DNA of 64,000 nt from Cellulomonas wangsupingiae (GCF_024508275.1 NZ_CP101989.1:620001-684000), one strand, 5' to 3'; shown: positions 8,377-17,631, numbered from the stretch's first letter. Numbers and translations: made by a program. Notes: generated by a model not told the origin, from the letters alone.

Positions 8377-8416
8377 GACGGGTGTCGCCCGGACGGACGT
8401 CCGGGCGACACCCGTC
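8377..8416 (-). terminator. Perfect 18-bp hairpin, terminator of the subtilase gene
   Basis: The left arm 8377-8394 and right arm 8399-8416 are perfect complements (core GGGTGTCGCCCGG) with a 4-nt loop. The hairpin starts 9 nt beyond the stop codon of the minus-strand subtilase gene. It is the strongest terminator stem in the window. Confidence 0.75.
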
Positions 8417-8424
8417 ACCGAGGG

Positions 8425-11400
8425 TCACCCCACGCGGACGGCGTGCCGCGTGAGCGCGGGCAGGTAGCGGCCGTCGCCGGTGTACACCGCGGTGACGACG
8501 TCGGTGGACCGGACCGCCGGCAGCGTCACCGTGGCCGCCCCGTCGACCAGGCGGTACGTGCCCACCGGGCGCAGGCCGAGCAGGACGGTGACCCGCCCGG
8601 TGGCCGCCGGTGCGCCCTCGCCGCCGCCGACCCGGACCGTGACGGTCGGCGTGCTGCCGCGCGGCACGGTCCACGTCGCGGTCTCGAGCGCGATCGTCGC
8701 CTGCCCCGGCGTGACCCGCACCTGCGCGGTGGCCTGCGAGCCCGCGATGTCCGTGGCGCCCGCGAACGCCGCGACGAGCCGGTGCGTGCCGGTCGCCAGG
8801 TCGCGCGGCAGCTCGACCGTCGCCGTCCCGACCAGGCCGTCGACCGTGAGGTCGGCGGTCGCGAGCACCTTGCCGCGCTCGCTGATCGTGACGGTCCCGG
8901 ACGGCGCCCAGCTCTGGCCCGTCACCGTGACGGTCGCCGTCACCGGCCTGCCGTACCGGACGACGGTCGGCGTGACGCTCAGCGTCGTGGTGGACGCCGA
9001 CGGGGCGAACTCGATCTCGACCACGTTCGACGTCGACGGCGCGTACGTGGGCGAGTCCGGCGTGTACTCCGCGCGCAGCGCGTGCGGGCCGGCACCCAGC
9101 TGATCGGTGCTCCAGACGCCCGCACCGTCGACGACCTCGGTCGTCCCCAGGGCGGTGTCGCCGTCGTACAGCGTGAACGTGCCGGTGGCCTCGCGCGGCG
9201 TCAGCGCCATCTGGAAGAGCGCGCCCTCACCGGCGGTCCGCGAGGAGTCGACCTCGAGGGTCGTGGTCGTCGCGATCGCCGCGGGGACGTCGACGCCGAC
9301 CACCTGGGCGCGGTCGCCCGTGCCGTTGAGGTGGTGCAGCACCAGCACGTCGGCGTCGGCGGCACCGGGGCCGCCGTGCACGTCGATCGTGGCGCCGTCG
9401 CCCACCTGCGACACGAAGTCCGCGCCGATGTTCGACTCGAACCACAGCGGCGGGCTGTACGGGTCGACCGTGAACGGCCCGACCTCGTCGACGACGCCGT
9501 CGCCGGCGAACGCGTACGGGCTGAGCATCTGCGCCCGCACGCCGACCGGCGTCCCCGGCTCGACGCCGAGGGCGGACAGGGGCACCGGCACGACGACCGT
9601 GCTGTTGTCGAAGGCCCCCATCTCGTAGTTCCCGCCGAAGGGGTACAGCAGCTCCGTGTCCGCCAGCAGCTGGTTGGTCGCCGGGTCGTAGGTCTGGACG
9701 ACCGAGTAGTCCGTGTCGGCGAGCTTGCTGGCCAGAGCGATGACGTCGGTCTCGCCGTCGCCGTCGGTGTCGAGCAGGACCTGCGCGAGCAGCGAGTGCC
9801 CGAGGACCGCCCAGTCGCCGTCGGTCGCGATGCCGACGCCCAGGTAGCCCTCGGTCGTCGGGTCGCCGCCCGCGGCGGTCACCGCGGGTGCGGTCGACGC
9901 CCAGCCCACGTGCCGGATGTCACCTGCGGCGATCGTGGACCGCGAGGTCTCGGTGCCCGCCGGCAGCGGCTCCAGACGCGGGGAGTCGGCGGCGTGCACG
10001 AGCGGCGTGGCCAGGCCCACCCAGCCGTCGGCCTCGACGTCGCGCCCGCTGAACGCGAGCTCGGCCGTCCCCGCCGACGGGTCGGGGAACGTGACGTCCG
10101 CGGCCTGCAGGTCCGTCGTGGGACGCGGCGTGCCCTGCACGGGCAGGCGCCACTGGTCGTCGCCCGACGTCAGGACGAGCCGGCCGGAGACCTGCGAGAC
10201 GTACTCGCGCGGCATGCGGGGCAGCTGCTCGACCTGCTGGGTCGGGTCGATCTCGCGTGCGACGGTGGCCGGGTCGGCCGTGAACGTCAGCGTGACGATC
10301 CCGGTGCCGCCCGCGGGGACCCGCAGGCTCGCCGGTGCCGCGGTGATGGAGGCCGCGCCGGACGTCGTGCTGGACGTGACCTGCGTGCTGTACGTGCGGG
10401 ACGTCGAGCCGAGGTTCTGGACCGTGACGGCCTTGCGGATCGTCACCGGCTCGTCGGCCAGGGGCACGACGCCGAAGCTCACGGACGTCTGCTGCGGCGT
10501 CTGCGCGTTGTAGACGAGGGTGTCGTTCGTGACCGCGGCGAGCGTGTCCACACGGCCGGAGCCGACACGTGCGGGCCCGTAGAACAGGTCGCCGCCGGGC
10601 TCCGTGGCCACGTCGTGCGTCGCGGTGTTGACGATCGACGCCTTGACCTGCGCGGCCGACCAGCCCGGGTGCTGCTCGCGGACGAGGGCGGCGATGCCGG
10701 CCACGTGCGGGGCGGCCATCGACGTGCCGCTGCTCGACGCGCCGCCGTTGCCGGAGCCCACGTCGGCGGAGACGATCTGCTGACCGGGCGCGGCGACGTC
10801 CGGCTTGCCCCAGCCGAGGGAGCCGTGCACCCCGCGCGACGAGGAGGTGCTGAGGGTGTCGGCCCCGACGTCCTGGCGCGTCGTGAGCGCGAGCGACGGG
10901 CCGATGCGGGCGACGAGCGTGCCGGACTCGATCTCCGGCAGCAGCGCGTCGGTCGTGGTGGCGGTCATCTGGAAGCCGGGGATCGCGGCGTTGCCGGAGA
11001 TGCCGGCAGAGAAGATCCGCAGCTCCGTCGGCAGCAGCACCCCGACCGCACCGGCCGCGGCCGCGTTGTTGAACCGCAGGACGGAGCCGCACAGGCGGCT
11101 GGCGTCGTCGTCGTCCCACCACAGGTAGGCGATCTTCCCGGCGACGGCGGCGGCCTGCTCGGCCGTGAAGGCGGTGCACCCGTCGAAGCGCTCGCCGACG
11201 TACGCGACGGGAGCCGTCACGTCGTCGCCCGCGTAGGCGACGGAGTTCTGCCCGGTGTGCCGGCCGACGAGGCCCGGGTCGGCCGCCTCGGTGACCTCCA
11301 TGGCGTCGAACGCGAGGTCCTTGCCGATGGACCACGCGACCGTCAGGCCGGCGGCGCCGTTGCCGGGCGAGCCGCCGATGTCCTCGACGTCCCCCTCGTT

Positions 11401-12552
11401 GCCGGCGGACAGCACGACGGTCGTCCCGAGCGCGGTCAGCTCGGCGACCTGCTGCGACTCGGGGTCGTCCGCGGGCGCGCCGGCGCCGCCGAGCGACAGG
11501 TTGAGGACGTCGAGGCGGTCGTCGAACGAGCCGTCGCCGTCCGGGTCGGCCGCGTGGTCGAGCGCGAGCGTCGTGAGGCTGGTGGACCCGGCGACGTCGC
11601 CGAAGACCTTGAGCGCGTAGAGGCCGGCGCGCGGCGCGGTGCCGGGGCCGACGGGCCAGTCGCGGACCGAGGTGAGCTCGGAGTAGTCGCCGTCGAACGT
11701 CGTGCCGTCCGGGGTGATCCCGTACCCGGCGGTCGTGCCGGCGACGTGCGTGCCGTGCCCGTTGACGTCGATCGGGTTCTCGTCGGGGGCGGGCACGAGC
11801 TGGGCGCCCTCGCCGCCCGCGTCGTAGTCCTGGCCGGCGAAGTCGATGCCGCCGAGGTACTTGGCGGGGTCGTAGGAGCCCGCGGGGACGGGCCCGGTGC
11901 CGTCGGCGCCGTACGCCGCCGCGTACGCCTCGACGGTGCCGGGGCCGCCGAAGGCGGCGTGCGTGTAGTCCAGGCCGGTGTCGATGATGCCCACGCGCAC
12001 GCCGGTGCCGACCGCGCCGGTGTCCTGCCAGGTCGCCAGGGCCCGGGTGAACTCGACCTGCGCCGCGTTGTCGAGCGTGCGCGAGGCGACGAGGCGGACC
12101 GAGCGGACGTCCGGGTCGTCCGCGAGCGCGCGCAGCTGGGCGGCGTCGCCCAGGACGAGGGTGCCCGACACGAGGTTGGTGACGGTGCCGAGGCGCTGCG
12201 GCGCGGCGGTGGTGCTGCGGGCGCTCGCGCCGGACGCCTCCGCCGGGACCACGTCCGTCGCGAGGTCCTCGGTGCGGGCCGCCGCCTCGCGGACCTCCTG
12301 CGGGCTGCCGCCGTCCGCGGCGACCTCGACCCCCGAGGGGGTCGCCAGCTCGACGAACGCGGTCACGGTGCCCGTGGCCTGCGCCAGGGCCTCGCCGACG
12401 CCCTCGACCTTCTCGACCGGGACGACGCGGTCGACGAGCAGGCCGGACGGGTCGTCGGGCGGGGGTGCCGCGCTCGCGGCGGGCGCCCCGAGCAGGGCGC
12501 CCGCGAGGACGACGGAGACGGCGGTGAGGGCGGCGAGCGGGCGACGTGGCAT
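8425..12552 (-). CDS. Secreted S8 subtilisin-like serine protease with PA and Ig-like domains
   Basis: 1375 residues. A signal peptide ends near ASAAPPPDD (residues 1-27). A propeptide-like region runs to about 175. The S8 domain has the triad Asp191 (GIIDTGLDY), His266 (NGHGTHVAG) and Ser611 (GTSMAAPHVAG). The large gap between His and Ser contains a PA-type insert (about 430-530). Fn3-like and ASPM-like sheets follow, then a calcium-loop-like DTDGDGETD. At the C-terminus are three bacterial Ig-like repeats of about 90 residues (from ATTTTLEVDSS onward). It probably degrades extracellular protein. Start ATG 12552 has GGGATGAG upstream; the longer frame adds a non-signal-like extension. No sortase signal is seen. 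Confidence 0.92.
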   Translation of the reverse strand: MPRRPLAALTAVSVVLAGALLGAPAASAAPPPDDPSGLLVDRVVPVEKVEGVGEALAQATGTVTAFVELATPSGVEVAADGGSPQEVREAAARTEDLATDVVPAEASGASARSTTAAPQRLGTVTNLVSGTLVLGDAAQLRALADDPDVRSVRLVASRTLDNAAQVEFTRALATWQDTGAVGTGVRVGIIDTGLDYTHAAFGGPGTVEAYAAAYGADGTGPVPAGSYDPAKYLGGIDFAGQDYDAGGEGAQLVPAPDENPIDVNGHGTHVAGTTAGYGITPDGTTFDGDYSELTSVRDWPVGPGTAPRAGLYALKVFGDVAGSTSLTTLALDHAADPDGDGSFDDRLDVLNLSLGGAGAPADDPESQQVAELTALGTTVVLSAGNEGDVEDIGGSPGNGAAGLTVAWSIGKDLAFDAMEVTEAADPGLVGRHTGQNSVAYAGDDVTAPVAYVGERFDGCTAFTAEQAAAVAGKIAYLWWDDDDASRLCGSVLRFNNAAAAGAVGVLLPTELRIFSAGISGNAAIPGFQMTATTTDALLPEIESGTLVARIGPSLALTTRQDVGADTLSTSSSRGVHGSLGWGKPDVAAPGQQIVSADVGSGNGGASSSGTSMAAPHVAGIAALVREQHPGWSAAQVKASIVNTATHDVATEPGGDLFYGPARVGSGRVDTLAAVTNDTLVYNAQTPQQTSVSFGVVPLADEPVTIRKAVTVQNLGSTSRTYSTQVTSSTTSGAASITAAPASLRVPAGGTGIVTLTFTADPATVAREIDPTQQVEQLPRMPREYVSQVSGRLVLTSGDDQWRLPVQGTPRPTTDLQAADVTFPDPSAGTAELAFSGRDVEADGWVGLATPLVHAADSPRLEPLPAGTETSRSTIAAGDIRHVGWASTAPAVTAAGGDPTTEGYLGVGIATDGDWAVLGHSLLAQVLLDTDGDGETDVIALASKLADTDYSVVQTYDPATNQLLADTELLYPFGGNYEMGAFDNSTVVVPVPLSALGVEPGTPVGVRAQMLSPYAFAGDGVVDEVGPFTVDPYSPPLWFESNIGADFVSQVGDGATIDVHGGPGAADADVLVLHHLNGTGDRAQVVGVDVPAAIATTTTLEVDSSRTAGEGALFQMALTPREATGTFTLYDGDTALGTTEVVDGAGVWSTDQLGAGPHALRAEYTPDSPTYAPSTSNVVEIEFAPSASTTTLSVTPTVVRYGRPVTATVTVTGQSWAPSGTVTISERGKVLATADLTVDGLVGTATVELPRDLATGTHRLVAAFAGATDIAGSQATAQVRVTPGQATIALETATWTVPRGSTPTVTVRVGGGEGAPAATGRVTVLLGLRPVGTYRLVDGAATVTLPAVRSTDVVTAVYTGDGRYLPALTRHAVRVG

Positions 12553-12630
12553 GGCGGTCTCATCCCGGGGTGTCGGACGACGCGGAGCGGGCAGGACGGG
12601 ACGGGCCCGGACGGACCGACGCTCGTCATG

Positions 12631-12660
12631 CCGGGGTGTGGCTGGGGTCACACACCCCGG
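12631..12660 (-). promoter_or_regulatory. Hairpin in the subtilase 5' leader
   Basis: CCGGGGTGTG (12631-12640) and CACACCCCGG (12651-12660) are perfect arms with a 10-nt loop. They lie between the proposed promoter and the subtilase start, so the stem would be in the mRNA leader. It may affect mRNA stability or bind a regulator. Confidence 0.35.
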
Positions 12661-12671
12661 GCACGCGGAGC

Positions 12672-12700
12672 ACGTTACTGACCGGTAGGGCATTCGTCAC
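12672..12700 (-). promoter_or_regulatory. Sigma-70-type promoter of the subtilase gene
   Basis: On the minus strand GTGACG (12695-12700) and TAACGT (12672-12677) are separated by exactly 17 nt. Transcription would give a leader of about 110 nt before ATG 12552. Confidence 0.55.
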
Positions 12701-12848
12701 CCCATCTCCACAATCTGGCGCTCGGGGTGCTTCGCCGGGTTCCGCCGGAACCCGCGCGGCGGCGCCGCGCCGCCGTCCGCCCGCAGGCGCGCGCGGGTGG
12801 TCGACCGCGCCGGAGGGCGGGGTCGGGGTGGCCGGCGCGCGGCCGTGG

Positions 12849-13265
12849 TCAGCGCGAGGAGAGGGCGTCGAGCCCGTACGGCGGGGTGGGGACGGCAGGG
12901 GCCGTGTGCGACGCGGACGGCGCGGGCACCCGCGCGGTGACGATGGGGATCGACCCCGTGCGCGGCACGTCGGCCGCCGCGGGTGCGGCCGAGAACCGCG
13001 GCTTGCGGCCCGGGCGTCGCCGGAACCGCCGCTCCTCGATGCCCTCGAGCGTCGTCGCCCGCCACACCGCGCCGCCGTTGAGGCGACCGTCGGGGGGTGG
13101 GAGCCACGGCACCTTGCGTGACAGCCACACGCGGATCGTCGCGTGCTCGACGTCGAGGCGGCGTGCCAGCCGCGCGATGTCGTAGAGGTCGTCGAGCCCG
13201 CCGTCGGCGGGGGCGGACGGCGGGACGGTGGCGGCCGGGGCGGGCCGGTCGTCGTCTGCGAGCAC
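12849..13265 (-). CDS. Small helix-turn-helix DNA-binding protein
   Basis: 138 residues. Residues about 25-75 (LYDIARLARRLDVEHATIRVWLSRKVPWLPPPDGRLN, then a short GGAVWR wing) look like a winged HTH of the excisionase/MerR kind. A basic stretch (RRFRRRPGRKPR) and a Pro/Ala tail follow. There is no effector domain. GTG 13265 is preceded by TACGCT (13273-13278, minus strand) with a 7-nt gap, so it is probably leaderless. It is divergent from the M15 peptidase gene, whose -10 lies inside a palindrome at 13373-13393; it could regulate that gene, but this is inference. Confidence 0.65.
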   Translation of the reverse strand: MLADDDRPAPAATVPPSAPADGGLDDLYDIARLARRLDVEHATIRVWLSRKVPWLPPPDGRLNGGAVWRATTLEGIEERRFRRRPGRKPRFSAAPAAADVPRTGSIPIVTARVPAPSASHTAPAVPTPPYGLDALSSR

Positions 13266-13372
13266 GGGCGTCAGCGTAGTGCGCCCGGCTTGCCCGTGGT
13301 ATGACGCCCTGGTAACAGGATGTGCACACGATCTTTTCGTGATCTCGGCCTCAAGTGGTCTGGACGGGCGTC

Positions 13373-13393
13373 CGAAACACTTAACGTGTTTCG
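13373..13393 (+). promoter_or_regulatory. Operator-like palindrome over the -10 of the M15 peptidase gene
   Basis: CGAAACAC-N5-GTGTTTCG is a perfect 8-bp inverted repeat. The TAACGT at 13382-13387 inside it lies 7 nt before the GTG start, as expected for a leaderless -10. A protein bound here would block transcription. Two further short palindromes lie upstream (TGTGCACA at 13321-13328; CACGA-N5-TCGTG just after). Confidence 0.55.
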
Positions 13394-13394
13394 C

Positions 13395-14627
13395 GTGAGT
13401 GACAGATTGCCGAGTCGTCGGCGTCGATCGTCGGGCGGCAGGCACGTCGCCCCGCGCCCGCAGCCGACCGCCGTTCCCCGCGCCGTACGCGCGACGAAGC
13501 TGCCCACCCGCATCGCCCAGGGCGGTGTGGCACTGGGTCTCGTGCTGAGCATGGGCGCCGTCGTGGTGACCGCCGACGCCCACGAGCCGACCACCACCTC
13601 GACCGCGAGCGACACGTCCAAGCTGGCGCGCGCCGCCGCGGCACGGGCCTCCACCGCCTACCTCGCGCAGCTGCGCACGCAGGCCGTCGCCGCCGCCCAG
13701 ACCGTCGTCGACGAGGCGTCCCGCGTGCGCTCCGACGCCGCGCAGGCCGCCGTCCCCGAGGAGGTGCTGGCCGAGCTCGACGCCGCCACCGCCGCCCTCC
13801 AGGTCGCGATGGAGGACGTCACGGCCTCGGACCTGCCCGTCCGCAGCCGCAACGTCTCGCGCGACGCCGAGCGCGCCGAGGACGCCGAGCGCAGCCAGGA
13901 CGCCGAGCCCGAGGCCGAGGCGCAGGTCGACACCGAGTCCGCCGCGGTCGCGGCCGCACCCGTCGACCCGGCCGCGCCGGGCGTCGAGGTGGAGCCCGAG
14001 GTGGCGCCCGGCGACCGGCTCGCCGAGGTCACGCTCCCCGACGTCGCCGACCCGGCCACGACCCCCCTGCGCGAGGCGCTGGACCGCGTCAAGCAGGCGG
14101 CCGACGTCGTGCTGACCACGACGGAGCAGAAGAAGGCCGAGGCGGCCGCGGCCCAGGCCGCCGCCGAGGAGGCCGCGCGCGTCGCGGCCGAGCAGGAGGC
14201 GCAGCGGGCCGCGTGGAAGGCGTCCCTGCAGGGCTACGCGAACGGCCAGATCCCCAGCTCCGCGCTGTGCGGGGTGTCCTTCGACAGCGCCGCGCTGCTG
14301 CGCTGCGACGCCGCCCAGGCGCTCGAGGCGCTCGACGCCGCGTTCTTCGCGCAGTTCGGGACGCACCTCGACGTCTCCGACTCCTACCGCTCCTACGGGG
14401 CGCAGGTCGCGTGCCGTGCGAACAAGGGCCGCCTGTGCGCCGCCCCGGGCACGTCGAACCACGGGATGGGCGTGGCCGTCGACCTCGGCGGCAACGTGCA
14501 GTCGTTCGGGACCGCGCAGCACGAGTGGATGCGCCAGCACGCACCCGCGTACCAGTGGACGCTCCCGGAGTGGGCACGCCAGGGCGGCAGCAAGCCGGAG
14601 CCGTGGCACTGGGAGTACGTCGGCTGA
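13395..14627 (+). CDS. Exported M15 (VanY-type) D,D-carboxypeptidase
   Basis: 410 residues from GTG 13395. A basic N-terminus precedes a hydrophobic segment at about 45-65 (IAQGGVALGLVLSMGAVVVTA), which is a signal or anchor. A long Ala/Glu-rich helical region with coiled-coil character (70-260) follows. The C-terminal VanY domain carries the zinc ligands: His356 and Asp363 in HGMGVAVD, and His405 in PWHWEY. The family trims D-Ala from peptidoglycan stems or cuts crosslinks. The coiled coil may position it at the wall. The start is chosen because TAACGT lies 7 nt upstream. An adjacent divergent HTH gene is a candidate regulator. Confidence 0.85.
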   Translation: MSDRLPSRRRRSSGGRHVAPRPQPTAVPRAVRATKLPTRIAQGGVALGLVLSMGAVVVTADAHEPTTTSTASDTSKLARAAAARASTAYLAQLRTQAVAAAQTVVDEASRVRSDAAQAAVPEEVLAELDAATAALQVAMEDVTASDLPVRSRNVSRDAERAEDAERSQDAEPEAEAQVDTESAAVAAAPVDPAAPGVEVEPEVAPGDRLAEVTLPDVADPATTPLREALDRVKQAADVVLTTTEQKKAEAAAAQAAAEEAARVAAEQEAQRAAWKASLQGYANGQIPSSALCGVSFDSAALLRCDAAQALEALDAAFFAQFGTHLDVSDSYRSYGAQVACRANKGRLCAAPGTSNHGMGVAVDLGGNVQSFGTAQHEWMRQHAPAYQWTLPEWARQGGSKPEPWHWEYVG

Positions 14628-14644
14628 GTCATACCATCGGCTCC

Positions 14645-15799
14645 ATGACCGAGCCGACGTCCCCGACGCGCCCGCTCGTGGGCCGTGGGGCGGAGCTGGA
14701 CGACCTCGACGAGCTGCTGTCGTCCGTCGCCACCGGCGGCGGCGCGACGGTGCTGCTCGAGGGCGAGGCCGGGGTCGGGCGCACGCGCCTCGTCGAGGCG
14801 CTGCAGGGCGCTGCGGCGCTGCTCGGTGTCGAGGTCTGCCTGGGCCGGGCCGTCGGACCGGGCGCGGCACCGTACGCGCTGCTCACCGACGCGCTGCTCG
14901 GCTCCTCCCGGGGACGCGACGAGCGCGGGCCGGTGGTCGCCGAGCTCGCGGCGCTCCTCGACATGCTGCCGGCGGACCGGGCCGACGCGCCCGCGCGGTT
15001 CGCGCGTGCTGACGAGCTGTTCGCCGCCCTCGTGCGGCGGCGCGGCGAGCACGGCCCGTGGGTCCTCGTGCTGGAGGACGTGCACCTCGCGGACACGTGC
15101 ACGCTGCACCTCCTGGCCGTCCTCGCCGGCGAGGGAGCGCTACCGCGGGCGCTGACGGTCATGACGATGCGCGGCGTGCCGCACCGCGACGAGCTCGACG
15201 TCGTCGTCGCCGGCTGGACGCGCGCCGGAGCGCGGTACCTCGAGCTGCGGCCGCTCGGCCCCGCCGGGACCGTGGAGCTCGCGCAGCAGCTGCTGCAGGC
15301 GCGGGTCGGTCCCGCGCTGCGGGGCGTCCTGGCGACCACCGGCGGCAATCCGCGGCTCGTCGTCGACGTGGTGCGCACCGCCGAGGCCTGCGGCGTGCTG
15401 GAGCGGCGGGGCGGTGTGGTCGAGGCGATCGGCACCGGCTGGCTCGACGAGCTCGACGGGGTCGGGCGGGCGCACGTCCAGCACCTGGGGCCGCAGGTGC
15501 TGCAGATGCTCGGCCAGGCGTCGGTGCTGGGTGCGTCGTTCGTCGTCGGGGACCTCGCCGCGCTGGCGGGCGAGCCCGTCACGGAGTGCTGGCGCACGCT
15601 GCGCCACGGCCTGGCCGCGGGGGTCGTGCACGCCCGCGGGGACCGCCTGGTGTTCCGTCACGACCTGGTCCGCACGTCGTTGTACGCGGCGCTCGACGAG
15701 GGCCAGCGCCGCGCGCTGCACGCGCGCGCGGCCTGGGCGCTGCGGGCCGCCGGCGCACCCCCGCACGTCGTCGCGGGGCACCTGGAACGCGCGCGATGA
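14645..15799 (+). CDS. AAA/STAND-type ATPase resembling the N-terminus of large LuxR regulators
   Basis: 384 residues. It begins with LVGRGAELDDLDELL, then a P-loop GEAGVGRT in which the usual Lys is Arg, and a Walker B VLVLEDVHLAD. These are the features of the ATPase half of LAL-type LuxR activators. The C-terminal TPR and HTH parts are missing, and the 67 nt after the stop have no room for them. It could be a truncated regulator or a stand-alone signalling ATPase. ATP hydrolysis may be weak because of the Lys-to-Arg change. TACCAT lies 7 nt before ATG 14645, so the transcript is probably leaderless. Confidence 0.7.
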   Translation: MTEPTSPTRPLVGRGAELDDLDELLSSVATGGGATVLLEGEAGVGRTRLVEALQGAAALLGVEVCLGRAVGPGAAPYALLTDALLGSSRGRDERGPVVAELAALLDMLPADRADAPARFARADELFAALVRRRGEHGPWVLVLEDVHLADTCTLHLLAVLAGEGALPRALTVMTMRGVPHRDELDVVVAGWTRAGARYLELRPLGPAGTVELAQQLLQARVGPALRGVLATTGGNPRLVVDVVRTAEACGVLERRGGVVEAIGTGWLDELDGVGRAHVQHLGPQVLQMLGQASVLGASFVVGDLAALAGEPVTECWRTLRHGLAAGVVHARGDRLVFRHDLVRTSLYAALDEGQRRALHARAAWALRAAGAPPHVVAGHLERAR

Positions 15800-15866
15800 C
15801 CGCGGGCTGCGCCTAGGGTCGCAGGTGGGCGCCGCCGCGCCCGTCACCGATCGACGAGGAGTGGAC

Positions 15867-16307
15867 ATGCCCACGCGCACCGCACGCACGGCCTGGAACG
15901 GCACCCTGGAGGCCGGTGGCGGCCAGGTCGAGCTGACCAGCTCGAAGGTCGGCACGTACGACGTGTCGTTCCCGAAGCGCGCGGCCGAGGACGCCGGCGG
16001 CACGACGAGCCCCGAGGAGCTCATCGCCGCGGCGCACTCGTCGTGCTACGCCATGCAGCTGTCGGCCGACATCGCCGCGGCGGGCGGCACGCCGGTCTCG
16101 CTCGAGGTGACCGCCGACGTCAGCCTGGGGCCGGACCCGGCGGGCGGCTTCCGCATCACGGGCGTCGCGCTGAAGGTGCGCGGCGAGGTCGAGGGTCTCG
16201 ACGCCGCGGGCTTCCAGCAGGCCGCCGAGGCCGCGAAGGCCGGCTGCCCGGTCAGCAAGGCCCTGACCGGCACGGACATCACGCTGGACGCCGCCCTGGA
16301 GTCCTGA
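15867..16307 (+). CDS. OsmC/Ohr-family peroxiredoxin
   Basis: 146 residues, the usual family size. The two redox cysteines are Cys60 (HSSCYAMQL) and Cys127 (AKAGCPVSKAL), in the OsmC-subfamily context. The family reduces organic hydroperoxides in the cytoplasm. A GAGGAG ribosome site precedes ATG 15867 by 5 nt. The 3' end overlaps the convergent MFS gene by 29 nt. Confidence 0.92.
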   Translation: MPTRTARTAWNGTLEAGGGQVELTSSKVGTYDVSFPKRAAEDAGGTTSPEELIAAAHSSCYAMQLSADIAAAGGTPVSLEVTADVSLGPDPAGGFRITGVALKVRGEVEGLDAAGFQQAAEAAKAGCPVSKALTGTDITLDAALES

Positions 16308-17631
16308 GGCGCGGCCGGTGGCGCGGGGCGTCGTCCCGCGCCGCCGACCACGCGGCGGTCGCCCCGGCGACCAGGGCCGCGGCCGCCCAGGCCCACGCCG
16401 GCGACGTCGTGCCGGCGACCATGACGAGGACGGCCGTGCCGACCGCCGTGCCGAGCTGCGCGCCGGTGTTGAGGATGCCGCTCGCGCTGCCGGTCAGGTC
16501 GTCCGGCACGTCGGTGCCCAGCGTCGTCGCCGCGACCGACGCCACCCCGAGGCCGAGCCCGATGACGGCCGTGCCGACCGCGACGGCCGCCCACGCCGCG
16601 TCCCCGACGACGAGCGTGACGTTGCCGGCGGCGACGACGGCCAGGCCCAGACCGGCCACGGAGCCCGGTGCCCGGCCGTCCAGCAGCGGCTTGGCGGCCG
16701 CGGCCCCGACGACGACGAGTGCGCTGAGCCCCAGCAGCGTGAGCCCGGTCCGGAGCGCCGACAGCCCGAGCTCGTCCTGCAGGTGCAGGGTCGCGAGCAC
16801 CGAGGAGCTGCTGGTGGTCGCGGTGTTGACGAACGACAGGACCGTCCCGTCGCGCAGGTGGGCCGACCGCCACGCCCGCGGCGGGACCAGGGGCGCGACG
16901 GCACGGCGCATGCGCCACGCGAACGTCGCGGCGGCCGCGGCGCCGGCCGTCACGAGCAGAGCCGCGCGTCCGGCGCCCGTGCCCTGCTCGACGGCGGCGG
17001 CCCCGGCCACCACGCACATGACCGCCACGACCAGCAGGACGCCACCGGTCAGGTCCAGGCGCGTCGTGGGGTCGTCCGGTGCGAGCGGCGGGACGACGAG
17101 CAGCACGCCGACCACCAGCAGCGCCCCGATCGGCGCGTTCACCCAGAAGACGGCGCGCCAGTCGAGCACCTCGACGAGCGCACCGCCGACGACGAACCCT
17201 GCCGCGCCCGCCGCGGCCCCCGCGGCGCTCCACGCCGCGAGGGCGGTGCGCCGGGCGCCGTCGTCCGGGGTGGCGTGCAGCAGCAGTCGCAGCGCCGACG
17301 GCACCGACAGCGCGGCCGCGGCGCCCTGCAGCGCGCGCGCCGCGAGCACCTGCTCGAGCGACCCCGCGAGACCACCGACCAGGGACACGGCGGCGAACCC
17401 CACGAGCCCCGCGGCCAGCACCCGGCGGTGCCCGTGGCGGTCCCCGAGGCGTGCCCCGACGACGAGCAGGCCGCCGAAGAACATCGCGTACGTGGTGGCG
17501 AGCGGACCCGCGGCGGACGCGTCGAGGCCCAGGCCGGCGAGCACCGCGGGGATCGCGGTCGTCACGCTCGTGACGCCGAGGACGTCGACGAACTGGACCG
17601 CGCACAGGATCGTGACCGGGGCGCGACGCAC
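16279..17631 (-). CDS. MFS transporter, DHA-type multidrug exporter
   Basis: 450 residues with 12-14 hydrophobic helices. The loop motif GARLGDRHGHRRVLAAG matches MFS motif A. VLARALQGAAAALSVPSALRLL and the FWVNAPIGALLVVGV segment fit the EmrB/QacA group. Members export drugs or metabolites by proton antiport; the substrate is unknown. The GTG start at 17631 has TACCGT 6 nt upstream on the minus strand (leaderless type). It is divergent from the FAD dehydrogenase gene with 90 nt between starts and convergent with the OsmC gene, overlapping it by 29 nt. Confidence 0.85.
   Translation of the reverse strand: MRRAPVTILCAVQFVDVLGVTSVTTAIPAVLAGLGLDASAAGPLATTYAMFFGGLLVVGARLGDRHGHRRVLAAGLVGFAAVSLVGGLAGSLEQVLAARALQGAAAALSVPSALRLLLHATPDDGARRTALAAWSAAGAAAGAAGFVVGGALVEVLDWRAVFWVNAPIGALLVVGVLLVVPPLAPDDPTTRLDLTGGVLLVVAVMCVVAGAAAVEQGTGAGRAALLVTAGAAAAATFAWRMRRAVAPLVPPRAWRSAHLRDGTVLSFVNTATTSSSSVLATLHLQDELGLSALRTGLTLLGLSALVVVGAAAAKPLLDGRAPGSVAGLGLAVVAAGNVTLVVGDAAWAAVAVGTAVIGLGLGVASVAATTLGTDVPDDLTGSASGILNTGAQLGTAVGTAVLVMVAGTTSPAWAWAAAALVAGATAAWSAARDDAPRHRPRLRTPGRRPA

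Noticed and set aside
8146..12681. 1511-codon open frame on the plus strand opposite the subtilase gene
   Set aside because: Composition artefact of the same kind; the minus strand carries a full catalytic triad and a signal peptide.
13266..13394. c-di-AMP (ydaO) riboswitch before the M15 peptidase gene
   Set aside because: The gap is too short and the mRNA appears to be leaderless.
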